Origin: Paramacrobiotus richtersi
Lineage: Eukaryota; Tardigrada; Eutardigrada; Parachela; Macrobiotidae
NCBI GenBank assembly: GCA_034698045.1
Contig: JAQGAU010000436.1
Span: forward strand, 1 to 28,146
Direction: 5' to 3'
Length of the DNA stretch: 28,146 nt
The position numbers and the translations under genes were made by a program. Below the pieces are notes generated by a model. It worked only from the letters and a program-made list of their open reading frames with translations, had not been told where the DNA came from and did not search any database. Numbering within the stretch: the first letter of the stretch is position 1; each line of letters opens with the position of its first letter. Shown one piece after another: positions 16,390 through 28,146 of the stretch.

Positions 16390-19300
16390 ACAACTAATTG
16401 GATATTAGCGAAGCTAATAGACAACTAACGAGCAAAAGCACTCAAGAGATGCACAAACAATGAATGCCATTGCATGACACATGATAGAACAACAGGATGA
16501 CACATAGAACACAACATATAGCCATAATAGGAGATATCACTGAGCGAGAGATATACATACGAAACTATAAGTGACGCAGGTGATGGTTGTATATTAGCAA
16601 ACGAAGCTAAATAAACTGGAATGCAGAACAGTACGCATTTGCGATGGAGCATCGGGACCTTAAAGAGGTATCTGTACTGAACTGCTACATGGAGGAAGAA
16701 GGAACATAGTCCAGCCCTCTCTATTGCCTATTCTTTATTGCTGTTAAAGTGTTAATCAGAATGCTGTAATTGTCAACTCATCGCCCACTTCGAACGAACA
16801 TGGCAGCTACAGCAAGAAAAACTGCACTACGATTTGAAAAACGTCAGAATCATCGACAGTGTATGCATCCGAACTGCACAATGCCATTACGTAATAAGTC
16901 CACTATTCCGCGCGTCAAACGAGGCATAATCATTCCCACACTAAAAAGTGTACCTTTTTTAAAGAATGCTTCTTGTTGTTTTTGCATTTGCGAAAGACGT
17001 TTTATACGAGGCTAGTCCAAAAGTATTTCGTGTGTTGTAAATATCTGTACAACTAAATGCCCAAGGCCTAGCTAACAATTGTAAGGTTGTACAGTACGGG
17101 GCAGATATATCATGCGATATCTTCAACTTTGATTGCACCACGCCGCAAAATCTGAACTACTAAACCTTGCTCGAAGAAAAAGCCTTCTTTTACGTATCTG
17201 CACACCATGGGCGACAAACTCGTAAATTAACAAAAAGCAACCAATTTTTATCGTTTCCGTCCAAAGTTAAGCAAACTCCGAGATGAAACCTATTTCCAAT
17301 ACTAAAAATATACAGTGATTGTACAAAGCACAAATCTCGAAGATATACAGGTCAAAGCAATGGTTGTTGTTGATCACTTTATGGGCAAAGCCCGGATTAG
17401 AAATATACTGCATAATAAAACACTCGTTGTTAACCTTGTTCGTAACTGTAATTCGAATACTGATCTAAAAACAGAAAATTAACTCCCGAGAGCATGAATG
17501 CCAAAAAAATAATCTGTAAATATTACATCACATTTATATTTACCAATATTTACGTACAGAATTAGATAGTAATACATATGATGTGTTATAAAAAGTGTTA
17601 CATACCGATTGGAAAATTTAAGTAAAATCTTAAGTTACGGTAAACACATGTAACTGTGTGTGTGCAGTAATTTTGACCTCCTGTAATCGATCGGCTAATA
17701 CTAGTATGCGTGTATGCACCAGTGTTGCTCCTATTGCACCTATTCAACCATATATTACGTTTTGTACTTTTTTACACCAGTTGTGTAACACGCAGTCCGC
17801 TAATAAAGAGCAGTCGTGGAATGCGTGATGTGGAATAAAAGCCGAGATTGTCCGCCTCGTAATGATTTGTTTCACCCGCCATAATTCACGAGGTCACAGC
17901 AGACAGACTGGCTGGCACAGCTGAGTGCGCAGCTCCACAGTTCGGTCATTTGGACGCACTTGCACAAACTTGGCCGGCGGTGAAAGGGAAGAGGAGTTTG
18001 GGAAAAACAGTAGGTCAGTGAGTGCTGCCACTCGGCACCCAGATCGATTTCACTGCTTTGTCCGACTCCTTGCAAAGACAACACGCAACCACACGTACTG
18101 TGCTGATAAAAGACAACTTGGCCCTCCAGTCATGCACTCCCGGCAAAAGTTGAGTTTGTTGAACATTTTTTGAGCAAATCGTTTTGGCATAGATTGTGTT
18201 ATTAAACTGCATGATGAAAAGATAATTTATAACAGTTTACAAGCAAAACTTACGCTAAAGTAAAACCGAAATAAACCAAATGTGTTTAAGTGCGAAACCA
18301 AAAATATAAATTTGAGTGTATATTTATATTCGCATATGTATCTGATAACTACTACTGTAGATTTTTGGTCGCTAAGTTTGCAAACCGGAATATTGGAGTA
18401 GTTCTTATTATGTATATTAAACTTGTAAAAGATTGTTTTCGCTCAAAATTCTGATCAAGATAATCCTTTGAAATGTTGACTATACCGGGTGAAGTTGATG
18501 GTGACTGCGCCTGTCAAGTTGATGGAGATCGTTTTTGAAAAATGATTTTCCGCATCAAAAATCAGTTTGATTGCGTTTGTGTGCCGGTTTGTGTGCACGC
18601 TGCTGGCGATGGAATGCCATGAAATATGGCTGTGTCGTTGTAAGACGTCCACACAGGCCGATTAAGAGGAGTGAGCGGGAATATTCCGGACAAAAATGGT
18701 ATATTATCATGGCTGTAAAATGGGCAGGATTCGTGCCAAAATCCCGGTAATGAATAGAAAAAACACGGCTTTACGATCGTCGCACTTGCTAATTTGTTGC
18801 CTGTTCCGCCTTGATGATACGGCGCGAGGGGATAAATCATCGGCTAATGGACGCTGACCACTTTACACACAGCTTTTATCGACCAAAATGCATCTGCAAA
18901 ACAGGAATTTCTTACATAATTTCCACATCTGATACAATGTATGTAGAATCAGTACGTAGTATAATCTCACAGCGGAACAAATACAACAAAATCGTCGTTT
19001 GAACATGTATAACTAAATTTCCGTACCACAACCATCTGATACAATCGTATTCTGCTAAGAGAAACAAATTATATTAATTCTGTGCAGCGATTTCTAGTAA
19101 TCAAGTGTATGTGTGCGTACATACGTGTTTCTTTATAAATACCTGTTACCAATTGTTTGACAGTACACATTCAAATGCAATGCACGATAAAATTAGCGTC
19201 AAACTGCTGTGTATTCCCTAACGAGGCCAACGAACCATCCAGGCGTGTGCAGTGTTTTTGCCGGTTCTCCATCAAGGACTACATCCATTAATTCGCTAGT

Positions 19301-20765
19301 CAATCTGCCATTAAATACCTGAAATTGCGTTTGACGTGCTCGGGCACACACTGGCCGCCGTCTCAAGACGGGCGCAAAGGGCGTTTTATCGGTCGTGGGG
19401 CATTAAGCGGGCTTCTGTGGTAACGAACCGGAAAGTCCTTACAAATCCCGTGTCTGACTGCCGAGAGTATTACGCCACAACCAAGTAAAAGCTTTCAGAA
19501 GGAACGGTAATTGAATTCCACGGGACCTTAACCTTTCTTTAGAAGTAAATCTAAATGAAACGATACATTGTACATGTAGGCAATTGCAAGTTTCGATCGT
19601 AGTGTGTACGCAACAGGAATGAGCATTTTGGAACGCCAAGAGTTATCAGTTTTGATTTCGAGTATTGCACGAAATTCAGTGAAACGTTAGTGAAAACCAG
19701 TTGCTTACGATTAAGTCAACTGATAGATTCTACTGATTAGCCGGCACACTGATTTACAGTGTTTATCCATCGCACCCAAGTTGTAAATTAAGACTAATTG
19801 CATATTTTGATCGTTTCAAACGATGCCATACATTAGTAAAGAATCAATAACGAAGCACGCGATGCAATCAGTAATACGATTATCGTTATGTCATAACACA
19901 GTGAATGACCAGTTGCTACTGGACACAGAGATACATTATTCATCCAACGCACGCATATGATACAATTTCCGCCGAGCGCACCACTGGACACACCGATGCG
20001 TGCAGTGGACCCCGCCCATCCCGTGCATGCCTGCTTTGTGTGTTCGAGTAGATAGTGGGTGTCAGATTTCCGCCCATTGCGGGACCCTTTTCTAATCGGA
20101 CCTATAACAATCGTACGTCATTCTTGGGAAGCATCGCATCGAGAACACGCTATTCAAAATAAAGAAAGAAGTGTACGAGTGTACTCGTATACTCGCTGTG
20201 AATGTACACGTTCCAAATGGACAGTACGTTAAGTACTTTTACCGTTATACGTACTGTACTACATATATGAATGTATGAGTCGTACAAGTCTAATATGGAG
20301 GAACAGCTCATTCACTAGCGTTGTGAGTATACGGTCTCACCATTCAACTGAATGATGGGAGTCGTACAACTCTGCCACACATCGCGGTCAATCCAATACG
20401 TACGCACGATATCTTCCAGTAGTAGCCAATCTGGCTAATTATTCCCGCTTCTATCGTGCCCTCCAACAATCAGCCAATGGGCAAAAATCACGAAGACTGA
20501 ATTGCCCAGTGTGAGTATCGCCAACTCCCGCATTGCGTGCCTGCCCGGCATTTGTACACACACACCAAACTGCATCTCTGTACACAAGCCGATTACAGGC
20601 GATGGGAAAAAGCTGCTTGTTGAGCGCGGAAATACAGTGGAGAAATCTGCTTCCCATAACTAATGACTTCCTCTTTGATCGCGTAAGGAGAAACGAACGC
20701 AGCCATCTCAAATGCTCGGAGCCGACAAATGTCCGTAGTGGATTATCAGCTTGGGCGCTCGTTTG
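16390..20765. other. Long intergenic region, no supported gene
   Basis: No open frame longer than about 90 codons shows coding composition or a recognisable domain. A 71-codon plus-strand frame from an ATG at 16800 (basic, with six Cys) is not convincing. A short hairpin 'attagc-gaa-gctaat' at about 16404-16418 recurs in looser form at 16593-16612. The interval from roughly 20150 to 20290 has several short palindromes built on tacgagt/gtac words. This region probably carries distal control DNA of the Ig gene, which is inference. Confidence 0.5.
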
Positions 20766-20773
20766 TCTCTGCG

Positions 20774-20780
20774 TTATAAA
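20774..20780 (+). promoter_or_regulatory. Putative TATA box of the Ig-superfamily gene
   Basis: TATAAAT lies 112 nt upstream of the signal-peptide ATG, with a TCAG-containing initiator-like sequence about 20 nt downstream (around 20797). Position and spacing are reasonable, but a single motif in AT-containing DNA is weak evidence. Confidence 0.3.
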
Positions 20781-20891
20781 TTCCCCCGAGTGTTATCAGC
20801 AGTCCATTTACTGTGCGATCGGACAATAAATAAGCAAACTATCGGCGTTATTGGCGGGAGTGATTGTTATCGGTGTCATCATCAATTCACC

Positions 20892-23800
20892 ATGCACTGG
20901 CCCTTGGGCGCCCCTGCGACCCTCATCTTGATTAGCTGCCTTGCAGGTGAGTTCAGGGCTATTTATAGATTCTTCGCAGTCACAAGTTGTGCGTAAATAT
21001 GCGGAAACACGGACGCGAGTAATGCGGCAGTCGAGACAGTTGTAACGTGGGCGCTTTTGTGTCCACTTGGGCAGAAAGCCGCTTGAACGTAAATGCGCTA
21101 TTTTGGGCAAAAGGCGTCATATTTACTGGATTAGCTACTAAAGCATCTAACTGATCACCCTTAAATAAAATACCATTTTTCTCTTCAATTTATTACAATT
21201 TTTTTTTACAACCTAATATAACGAAATTCAAAAACTTTACATATCCAAATATTTTACCGTGTTATTTAGGCAGCTTATTTATAATAGTACATAATTCTAT
21301 CGGCTTTTGTAATATGTGATATTGCGAATATCTTAAGCGTTCGAGTTTCCTGCTGTTTTTTGTAGGTTTTCTTGTTTTTGAGTGGTACTTTAATGCTTGG
21401 TTGGCATATTTTCTTCCCGACTTTTTCAATCACGATGACATAAGGTGTGAGCAGCTGGCGGTCGATGTTTGGCTTGAAATCACAGCGTTTACGTGCGCTA
21501 ACGTAACCGGAAATGAGTTGGCCCTATTGGGCATGCCCGCGTGTCAGCTTGGGCCAGAGCGGTTGCGACGCAGCCGTTGACGTGAAAACAGCCGCGCGGC
21601 ACTCAGACTGCGCGCTGGCGTTTTCTTCATTTATTTCCGCTATGGAAATCTGTCAAAAACACGCTGTCCCTTTTCGCTCTCCACTCCAAGATGTTGTCGG
21701 GCGCCCCATTATCCCCCCATCGAGCGTCGAGAGCCATTACGCAATGGCGCCCGTTGAGCACGCATAACCGCTCCAATCTCGACAAATTGCCCGTCACCGG
21801 CATTGTCAAGCGGATCTGGGTCAATATTCGCAGCATAACGCATTGTTTAGCCTAATGAATTGTGACGGGTCCCAGAACAAAAAAATATCGATCGTTTGAC
21901 TGCGATTACTTTCGCCACATGCGATTCGCAGCTGGACTCATCCTTACTTACTTTTTATAAGCTGATTAATTTTCGCGCTTATTTAATTATAAAGTAGTTG
22001 CAAATATTTCAAAAAGAATCGATCGAAGAACAGAAACATAAATGAACAAAGCAATGAATTACCGAAATAACAAAATTAATGTGAATTGTTCACAATCTTG
22101 TGTTAAACTTAAACTCGGGTTTAATCCAGCCTTATCCCCGTTTTATGGCCAAAATGACCGGATAAGGTGCAATGGCCGTTGGTTCGTCTTAAGGCTGGCC
22201 ATTTGTCATGAGCGCGATATTTCCGCGTGAATTACGTGGTGATTTGATTGCTGCCGAGCAATACACTGGAACAGGCCAGATGCAGGCTTTTGGCGTCTTT
22301 AATTGAAGATTGGAGTTTCCGCTGCAGCAGTAGGTCAATCTCTGCTGCATTGGCAATAATGGGTTATCGGAGCTCTAACCGGCAGTTGCAAGGAGACGTC
22401 CTTGTTGCGCTCTTTGTTGGGCGCCTTTTAATTGAATGGGCAGCTAATGCACTGCAGATAGGTCAGGAGTCGAAAAGATTTGTTCCCTCTTTTAAGCAGG
22501 ATATCTTTAGACGTCGGCGATAGGGTTCGCGTTTGAGGGACGGCAAATTGCTAGGTAATCACTTTACAACTGATCAGGAGGATTTTTGACTGAAATCGCA
22601 TTTGGCTTGGTTTTATAATCGATCTACTGGGATCGGAGTATCGCAGTTCAGAAATTATACTAAATAATAAGTAATTCTTCACATATATTACAAATTAATA
22701 TTAAAAACGATCATATGAGAGACGGCTGAGAAATTCATCTAAAAACGCGCTCTAATTCAATGTAAGAATTTTAATTTTCATTACATTGCCGATTTCGTAT
22801 CGATTTGACATTCGGCGCAATTTGAATTAAAATGCGTTTCCATATTACAATTACGTATTCGATATCATCGCGCAGCCTTTTTCCTTATTTGACTTACTTA
22901 TAAAAAAGTCCGACTGCAAGTGGCAGTTTTCCCGGACGATAATGTAAGTGAGTGGCCGTTCTGCAACGAGCGGCAAATTGTTTCCGTCAACAAACCCGGG
23001 CGCGTTTTTTGGTCAATGCGACCTCGGAGCGAGAACGCATTAACCCGTCCCGATCTGTGTATCCGTCGTTACTCACGGCTCATCAAAGTTGTATGACGGC
23101 GGCTACGTTAACGTGGCGAGGTGTCCGAGTTGAACGAACACTTCCTGTGTGTATTTCGCACATTACAGCTGCCCATATTCCCCATTGTCCGCTTCATCCC
23201 TCTTCCTACCTGCCTCAGCGAAAACCCCGCCAAATCAACATTAGCGCAGCATTGTATCATCGCATGTTATTCCATTTAACATTGTTCTGCGCCAACCACA
23301 CTCACACTCAATTTCCGGAGAGACACAGACTAAACATAATCAAGTGCGCGGCAGTGGTCGCTGCAGACTAATCTAATGAAATTGCTATTTGCACATCATT
23401 CCTCCATCTCATGTCCGGGCTGTGTAAAATGCCAAATATGCAGTGTAAATAGTCCGATTTAATTTGGACTTGTCGGACTTGTAACGCGATCTGCGATGCG
23501 CGTGATCGTATTGTTTTTATGACGTCTTGCTAATTTCTACTTTATTGCCGCGACGATTGATTCCCTGATGCGGCAATCGATGACCCATATACGTGAATAA
23601 TTAATCGGCAATATAATGTTTGATTTTTAAGACAGATGAGCAAACGTGCACGTGAATAGCGGATGGTACACATATATTTGCAATGTGTAAATAGAGGTTT
23701 CATAAATGGGACAAGCCATTTCATAGGCATAAAAGAAGCCTAAACATCCTGAAATAAATATCTTGATATTTCCATCTTCCAATTTTAAATAAAAAAATAT

Positions 23801-26800
23801 TTCTTTTATTCTTTATATATACAGTATCAAGAACTTACTATATCTTACTTACTTTAGATATAGTAAGTTCTTGACAGTATATAACGAGATAGACACAGTA
23901 AACTCTAAATTAACGGACTGATTTTTAAAAATCATGTTATAACTAGCTGCGGTACTTGAAAAGAACAACAAACCATTTTTAAATTATTGCAGCCTAAATT
24001 TAACCGCAATGTTAAGCAGTCTGCTTCTTCGCCCTGAAATGCATTCCTGATTGTAATCCGACTCGTTGTCGAGCATTTCTTCAGTTCCGCCATTCAACCC
24101 AGCTGACAGACTCACTGTAAGGTAAAATTACACTTCCGGTGCCTAATCCACACAGTGAGCGGCGCCCGCGCTGAATGGGCGCTCATTAGGGCGCTGGGAG
24201 GCGCGGTGACCTTTAACCTTGCCTGTGCCCACTTAATCTCGCAATCCCTGACCCGCGGCGAGTCGCTGTGTCCTGGGAAGCGGAGATTGAGGGATATTTT
24301 GGTTTGGGCCGGCCAGAGCGTAATGTCCTTAAGCTGCCGGTCTAATGTGATTGTTCGGCACTTCCTCGCTGGGAGTTGTAAACTGGACCATGTGCCACCC
24401 AGGACGGTCATTTTAGAGACGGTCTAAACTCTCCTTCCGCTCCCCTGAGCACATGTGGATCAGAGGGATATACTTTTGAAATTTAAATATTTGCGATATG
24501 ATTTTCATGAGGAGATTAGCCTCTGGGAGAAGCTGCGGAAGATTGACCGGTAGTTTCATGTTTTCTTGTCCTAACTGATGACAAACAGATCTTATAACCG
24601 AGCGAAAAACTGGGTTACTAACCATAACTTTCAGGCCTCGGTATTTTATAAAACACATTTATAACACCATTTTCTTACTTATTTCTACGTATTTGTTTTT
24701 TGTACTACACCTTATACTTTTGTTTTTTTTCACAATATGTAGCAAAAAGTAAAAATATTATTTTGCATTCTGTACAAACTTTTCTCAAGCGTTCCTTGAC
24801 ACGAGACACGTGTCTTTAGAAATCTCAAGCATCTCTCGGTTTGAATGAGCCAATCAGTTAAGCATTTGACAATAGATGCCCACCACAAGGCACAATCACT
24901 ACAATGGCCATTTATCGCCCGCAATGAACAGTAGCCAGACAGACCTGAGACCACCTTTAGCGTTGGCGTGTGCCGTCGATTAAGGCGATCAGGCACACGC
25001 AGCGCCCTGTGGAAAAAGCCGGCAGGTGTACTACTAAACACGGTCTTGATCCTTGACTGGTCACTGCTCAAAGGGATCAGATTACAGCTGGCCCATTGAG
25101 GGCGCGTTATGGGAAACATGCCACATATTTATTCCCATTTATTTCAACACTTTTCCTTGTCTAACGGGGCAGGCTTTGTTTGGGTGTTGTGAGGATTTTC
25201 GTATCACAAATATGTCTACCATGTAAAATTTTCCAAATATGTGGCTGGATCATCGATCGTTTATTCTGTATGGTCAATATGGCGTATTGGTACTGTACCA
25301 TGATATTTCAAAAGATTTCGATTTTCGATTGGTAGCAGTTTACAACTTTACCGTACATTTGTTATTGATCTATCAACTCTTAGCATTATTTATGAAAATT
25401 ATTTTAAGAAGCCTTACACACTTATTAAATAATGAGCTGTACTGTATATAAAACGTAAAAAATTTAATCTATAAAATCTGCAATTAAATAAATTTGTATT
25501 GGTCTAAAATCTAAATAAATGCACTAAAGTGCCGCAAGAGTGTTATCTGAACCAATCTGTAAATCGTCGCCGGCGCAATGTATCAGTTGAATCGAAAATG
25601 TGCAAAGTTATTTCAGTCGCCGTCGATGAAAGAGCTTCTTCGTGGCGTTCTCATCATGCAGCGGCATATGTAGCCCATCTAACTCACTCACTCTAGAACG
25701 CACAAGCCCGACTACAAATTACACTGCGCGTGCCCGTCCCCCCTCCCATCTATCTTCCCCGGCTCGAATAAATGAGCAAAGTGGGTCAGCAATAATGACT
25801 GGCTGCCGTTGCGTTGTTTGTGCCCAAAGAAACAATCCTTGCCAATAACACACAATGCCATTCACGCGACTTGTCAAGAATTGTGCGCGAACGTGTCAGA
25901 CGCGGCGTTTGCCTCAATCTGGCCACTTGGCGCTTAGTCAGTTGATACATGGAGAGGGCCATCAATTAAAATTAGTTTGCCACAATTAGATGGCAGAATC
26001 GCCATTTTTCCTCGGCACGCAACGGAATTTGCGCACGTAACACGTTATTATCTGGACTGACCACTGCAATCATCGCTCGGGCTAACGAGCACATTGCCCA
26101 TTCTTCTTTCCATTCAGACGCGTCTTTTCAAACTCGATTATTCCGCTGCAGCGTCTGTCGTTAACCGCCTTGCGGCCAAGTGGACTGTTTACTGCCAAAA
26201 GTGACCAGTGGCCGCGAAACGTCATTGCGTCAGTCAATTATGAGACTGTTATGTCAGACAATATTATGCTGTTGGGCGTAGCACAGTGGCTGTGAAAATC
26301 AAGCTGGATGACTAATGTCCGGCTGAAGCATCGCAAAACCGTGTTCACTTAATTCCTTTATAATTTAACAATAGTAACACACTTTTTTTGATTTAAAATA
26401 TACGATTATATTCAAACTAATCTCCTTACATTAACATTTCAAGGAAATATTTCCAATTAAGGAATGCGCATGCTTCATCGTATGGCGATACCGTAGGGTT
26501 TGCTGTGCTCATACTACGTCATAAGCAGCCATAAATGCGATATTATGAATATCTGTTTTTTATTTCATGTTTTCACCAGGCAGTTTGCACCCGGCCGGCT
26601 TTCTAAGATAGTGTTTTTCATTTGTCTTTTCGGTGCATGATTTTCAAATATTTTAAACGATATAAATTTATTAAATTTCAAACAAAATCGAGCGTTTTTC
26701 GCTTTAGTACTTTTTTACTGAAGATTCCCATTTATCGGACCTGATTGTGAGCTTTGTGCGGCGGGTTGCTTACCAATTTTTGGCGATAAGAGTAATAAAT

Positions 26801-28146
26801 AAACATTGACACACTTCTGTACAAAATTAAGTATAGCACAGACATGAGCATCTTAAGCAGTAACCGAGAAATCCCTGAAGATAATCCCTTGATCCCCGTG
26901 AAAGCCGGGATAATATACTGGCCGAAAAAGTATGTCAAACGGAAAAATTGTCAATATGGCAGAAATTCCTCCAAACTGCTGTGGGAATTTGACTTCCGGC
27001 GTCAGATTTCAGCGTCTGTAAAACACACTTGAAAATAGCAGAGGAAAAGGTCCCGAGAGAGGCGAATGATTCCCGATAAGCCAATTAGACGGAGAACCGG
27101 CAGTCTCGTCGCCGGGACCGCTGGGGCACAGCTGCGCCCGCCCAGATGCCCGTCAGCGACTGGCGCATAAATAGTCAATTAATGAGGCATTTAAGAATAA
27201 TTTTTGGTCAAGCCGAATTAATTGTGTTTTCCATTTTGTTATTTAATTGAATTCTTGTCTGATTGTGTCGCTGCAGCGTCCGCCAAGAAGGGGCACAAGA
27301 GCGGCGCGCACAAACTGCCCGGCCGGAAGCCGATCGAGTTCGATGCCCAAATGGAGAACGCCAGCGTGCCCCTGGGGAAGGACGCCGTCTTCACTTGCCG
27401 GATTAATCAGAGCGTTAAATCCGCTGATCTTCAGGTAAGAATTTATCCTGTGCGTAAAGAAACGATTTAATCTGACTGCATGACCTCTGCTGATTAAAAA
27501 ATGTTTTAAAAAGTATCAACAATTATGCAGAAAATCCCATATTAATTATTGTGCTCCCTTTAGGATACTTAATTACATGTATATTGGCCTTCTATATTAA
27601 ATTGACGTTGTTTGTGATCCACACAATATTTGTATACTTGTATGCAGAATTACTTCGAATCGTCCCCACGTGCACACTTGAGTCTTGAGTTTACGTACAG
27701 TGACAGCATTAAATTGTGGCAACTCACTGCTCGGTTTGCAGCAGCTCCTATTGTGATCCACGTGATCGCGCATGTCGGATAAACAACCGCCCACGCCGCA
27801 TTAAATGATTTGGGGATCATTCAGTGCACTTTAATCGCCGCAATCCGGGCAGTGAACTTGTAACTGTTGGCAGCGTAAGCGCAAGACTGGATATCCCAGG
27901 CACGCTTTGAAGCACATACTTTGTACTAAAATCGCTTTTATTCATATAAAAAACGTCCAAGGTATTCATAAGAATACGTCCAAGATAGCTGTGCCCGTTA
28001 ATTTCATTATCCTTGCCCGACATTCCTAATCCCGTTTCCTTCTCTTTCTTCCAGTTGGTGTGGATCCGACTGGACTCGCAGACGATCCTGGCGTTCGAGA
28101 ACCGTTTAGTACAGAACAACCCGCGCATCAGCGTCAGCCACGAAGA
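20892..28146 (+). CDS. IgLON/lachesin/DIP-like cell-surface Ig protein, 5' part
   Basis: Three exons are visible. Exon 1 is 20892-20946 (ATG in caccATGC, donor GTGAGT, phase 1). Exon 2 is 27277-27434 (acceptor 'cgctgcag', donor GTAAGA, phase 0). Exon 3 runs from 28055 (acceptor 'ttcttccag') past the window end. Exon 1 encodes the signal peptide (MHWPLGAPATLILISCLAG). Exon 2 encodes a basic linker (SAKKGHKSGAHKLPGRKP) and strands A-B of Ig domain 1, ASVPLGKDAVFTC holding the first disulfide Cys. Exon 3 gives the core Trp in VWIRLDSQTILAFENRLV and NNPRISVSHE. The pattern xPLGxxAxFxC, VxWxRxDxxTIL and NxRISVxHxD matches insect DIP and lachesin proteins, GPI-linked neuronal adhesion molecules. 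The remaining Ig domains lie outside the window. The splice model is very well supported; the exact subfamily is open. Confidence 0.85.
23827..23874. repeat. Hairpin-forming inverted repeat in intron 1
   Basis: 19-nt perfectly complementary arms (23827-23845 and 23856-23874) around a 10-nt loop. The pairing extends outward through a small bulge for about eight more pairs (atac..gtat). A pre-miRNA or a small palindromic insertion are both possible; nothing more can be said from sequence alone. Confidence 0.8.
24207..24219 (-). promoter_or_regulatory. DR1-type nuclear receptor site in intron 1
   Basis: The minus strand reads AGGTTA-A-AGGTCA, a direct repeat with one-base spacing of the kind bound by HNF4 or RXR/USP dimers. 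It sits in one of the GC-richer islands of the intron. Sequence match only. Confidence 0.3.
27435..28054 (+). other. Intron 2 of the Ig gene
   Basis: Phase-0 intron of 620 nt from GTAAGA to a strong polypyrimidine acceptor 'tttccttctctttcttccag'. It splits Ig domain 1 between the B strand and the core Trp strand. No other feature seen. Confidence 0.8.

Larger units (their letters stand above)
20947..27276 (+). other. Intron 1 of the Ig gene (6.3 kb)
   Basis: Phase-1 intron from GTGAGT to 'gctgcag'. No embedded gene found. It mixes AT-rich stretches (21120-21310, 22640-22700, 23740-23830) with GC-richer islands (about 22240-22520, 22930-23370, 24140-24420, 26030-26340) rich in TAATTA/TTAATTG homeodomain-type words. 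Long first introns of neuronal Ig genes commonly hold enhancers, so regulatory islands are plausible but unproven. A near-perfect hairpin lies at 23827-23874. Confidence 0.75.

Noticed and set aside
16770-17015. Basic Cys-containing 71-81 codon plus-strand frame
   Set aside because: The ATG context at 16800 is acceptable, but there is no signal peptide, no recognisable motif and no splice site giving a longer product.
24155-24427. 90-codon frame in intron 1 of the Ig gene
   Set aside because: It lies in a GC-richer island that probably explains its length, with no domain, no good start context and no splice signals linking it to the Ig exons.
1-28146. tRNA, rRNA, CRISPR array, bacterial operon features
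   Set aside because: I looked for tRNA A/B boxes, rRNA-like blocks and regularly spaced repeats on both strands and found none. The gene structure is eukaryotic.

Overview
The window looks like nuclear DNA of a small ecdysozoan animal. The genes have spliceosomal introns with canonical GT/AG borders, the exons are GC-rich against AT-rich introns and spacers, and there are TATA-box promoters, signal peptides, a metazoan Ig-superfamily gene and several eclosion-hormone (EH) family genes, a family known from ecdysozoans. A tardigrade is my best guess, but this is inference: no single feature here excludes an arthropod or another panarthropod.

Layout. 1-1.5 kb: two GC-rich minus-strand open blocks, an unrecognised partial exon at the window edge (1-197) and a Ty3/gypsy integrase-core-like block (1047-1480). 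2.75-4.06 kb: a plus-strand two-exon gene for a Pro/Tyr-rich protein with no clear family. 4.5-9.2 kb: two tandem head-to-tail copies of a ~2.3 kb unit on the minus strand, each holding a two-exon gene for a secreted leucine-rich-repeat (LRR) protein with a matching promoter (TATA box plus an FTZ-F1-type YCAAGGTCA site). 9.53-10.01 kb: a foldback, MITE-like element. 10.1-14.8 kb: a minus-strand cluster of four EH-like genes arranged as two duplicated pairs (EH1+EH2, EH3+EH4). The first three are intact, uninterrupted prepropeptide ORFs; the fourth carries a frameshift. 15.2-16.4 kb: a small broken LTR-retroelement fossil with ~140-163 bp terminal repeats and a Gag-type CCHC zinc knuckle. 16.4-20.8 kb: no gene that I can support. 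20.9 kb to the end: the start of an IgLON/lachesin/DIP-like cell-surface Ig gene (signal-peptide exon, a 6.3 kb first intron, then two exons of Ig domain 1), running off the window.

The main item of interest is the EH cluster. Insects studied classically carry one or very few EH genes, yet here four homologues sit within 4.3 kb. They alternate between two subtypes that differ in the Cys5-Cys6 loop, with promoter DNA conserved between the equivalent members. EH triggers moulting behaviour in insects, and nuclear receptors (including FTZ-F1) time moulting genes. It is therefore notable, though only suggestive, that NR-type AAAGGTCA sites recur in the EH cluster and that perfect FTZ-F1-type sites lie at the neighbouring LRR promoters.
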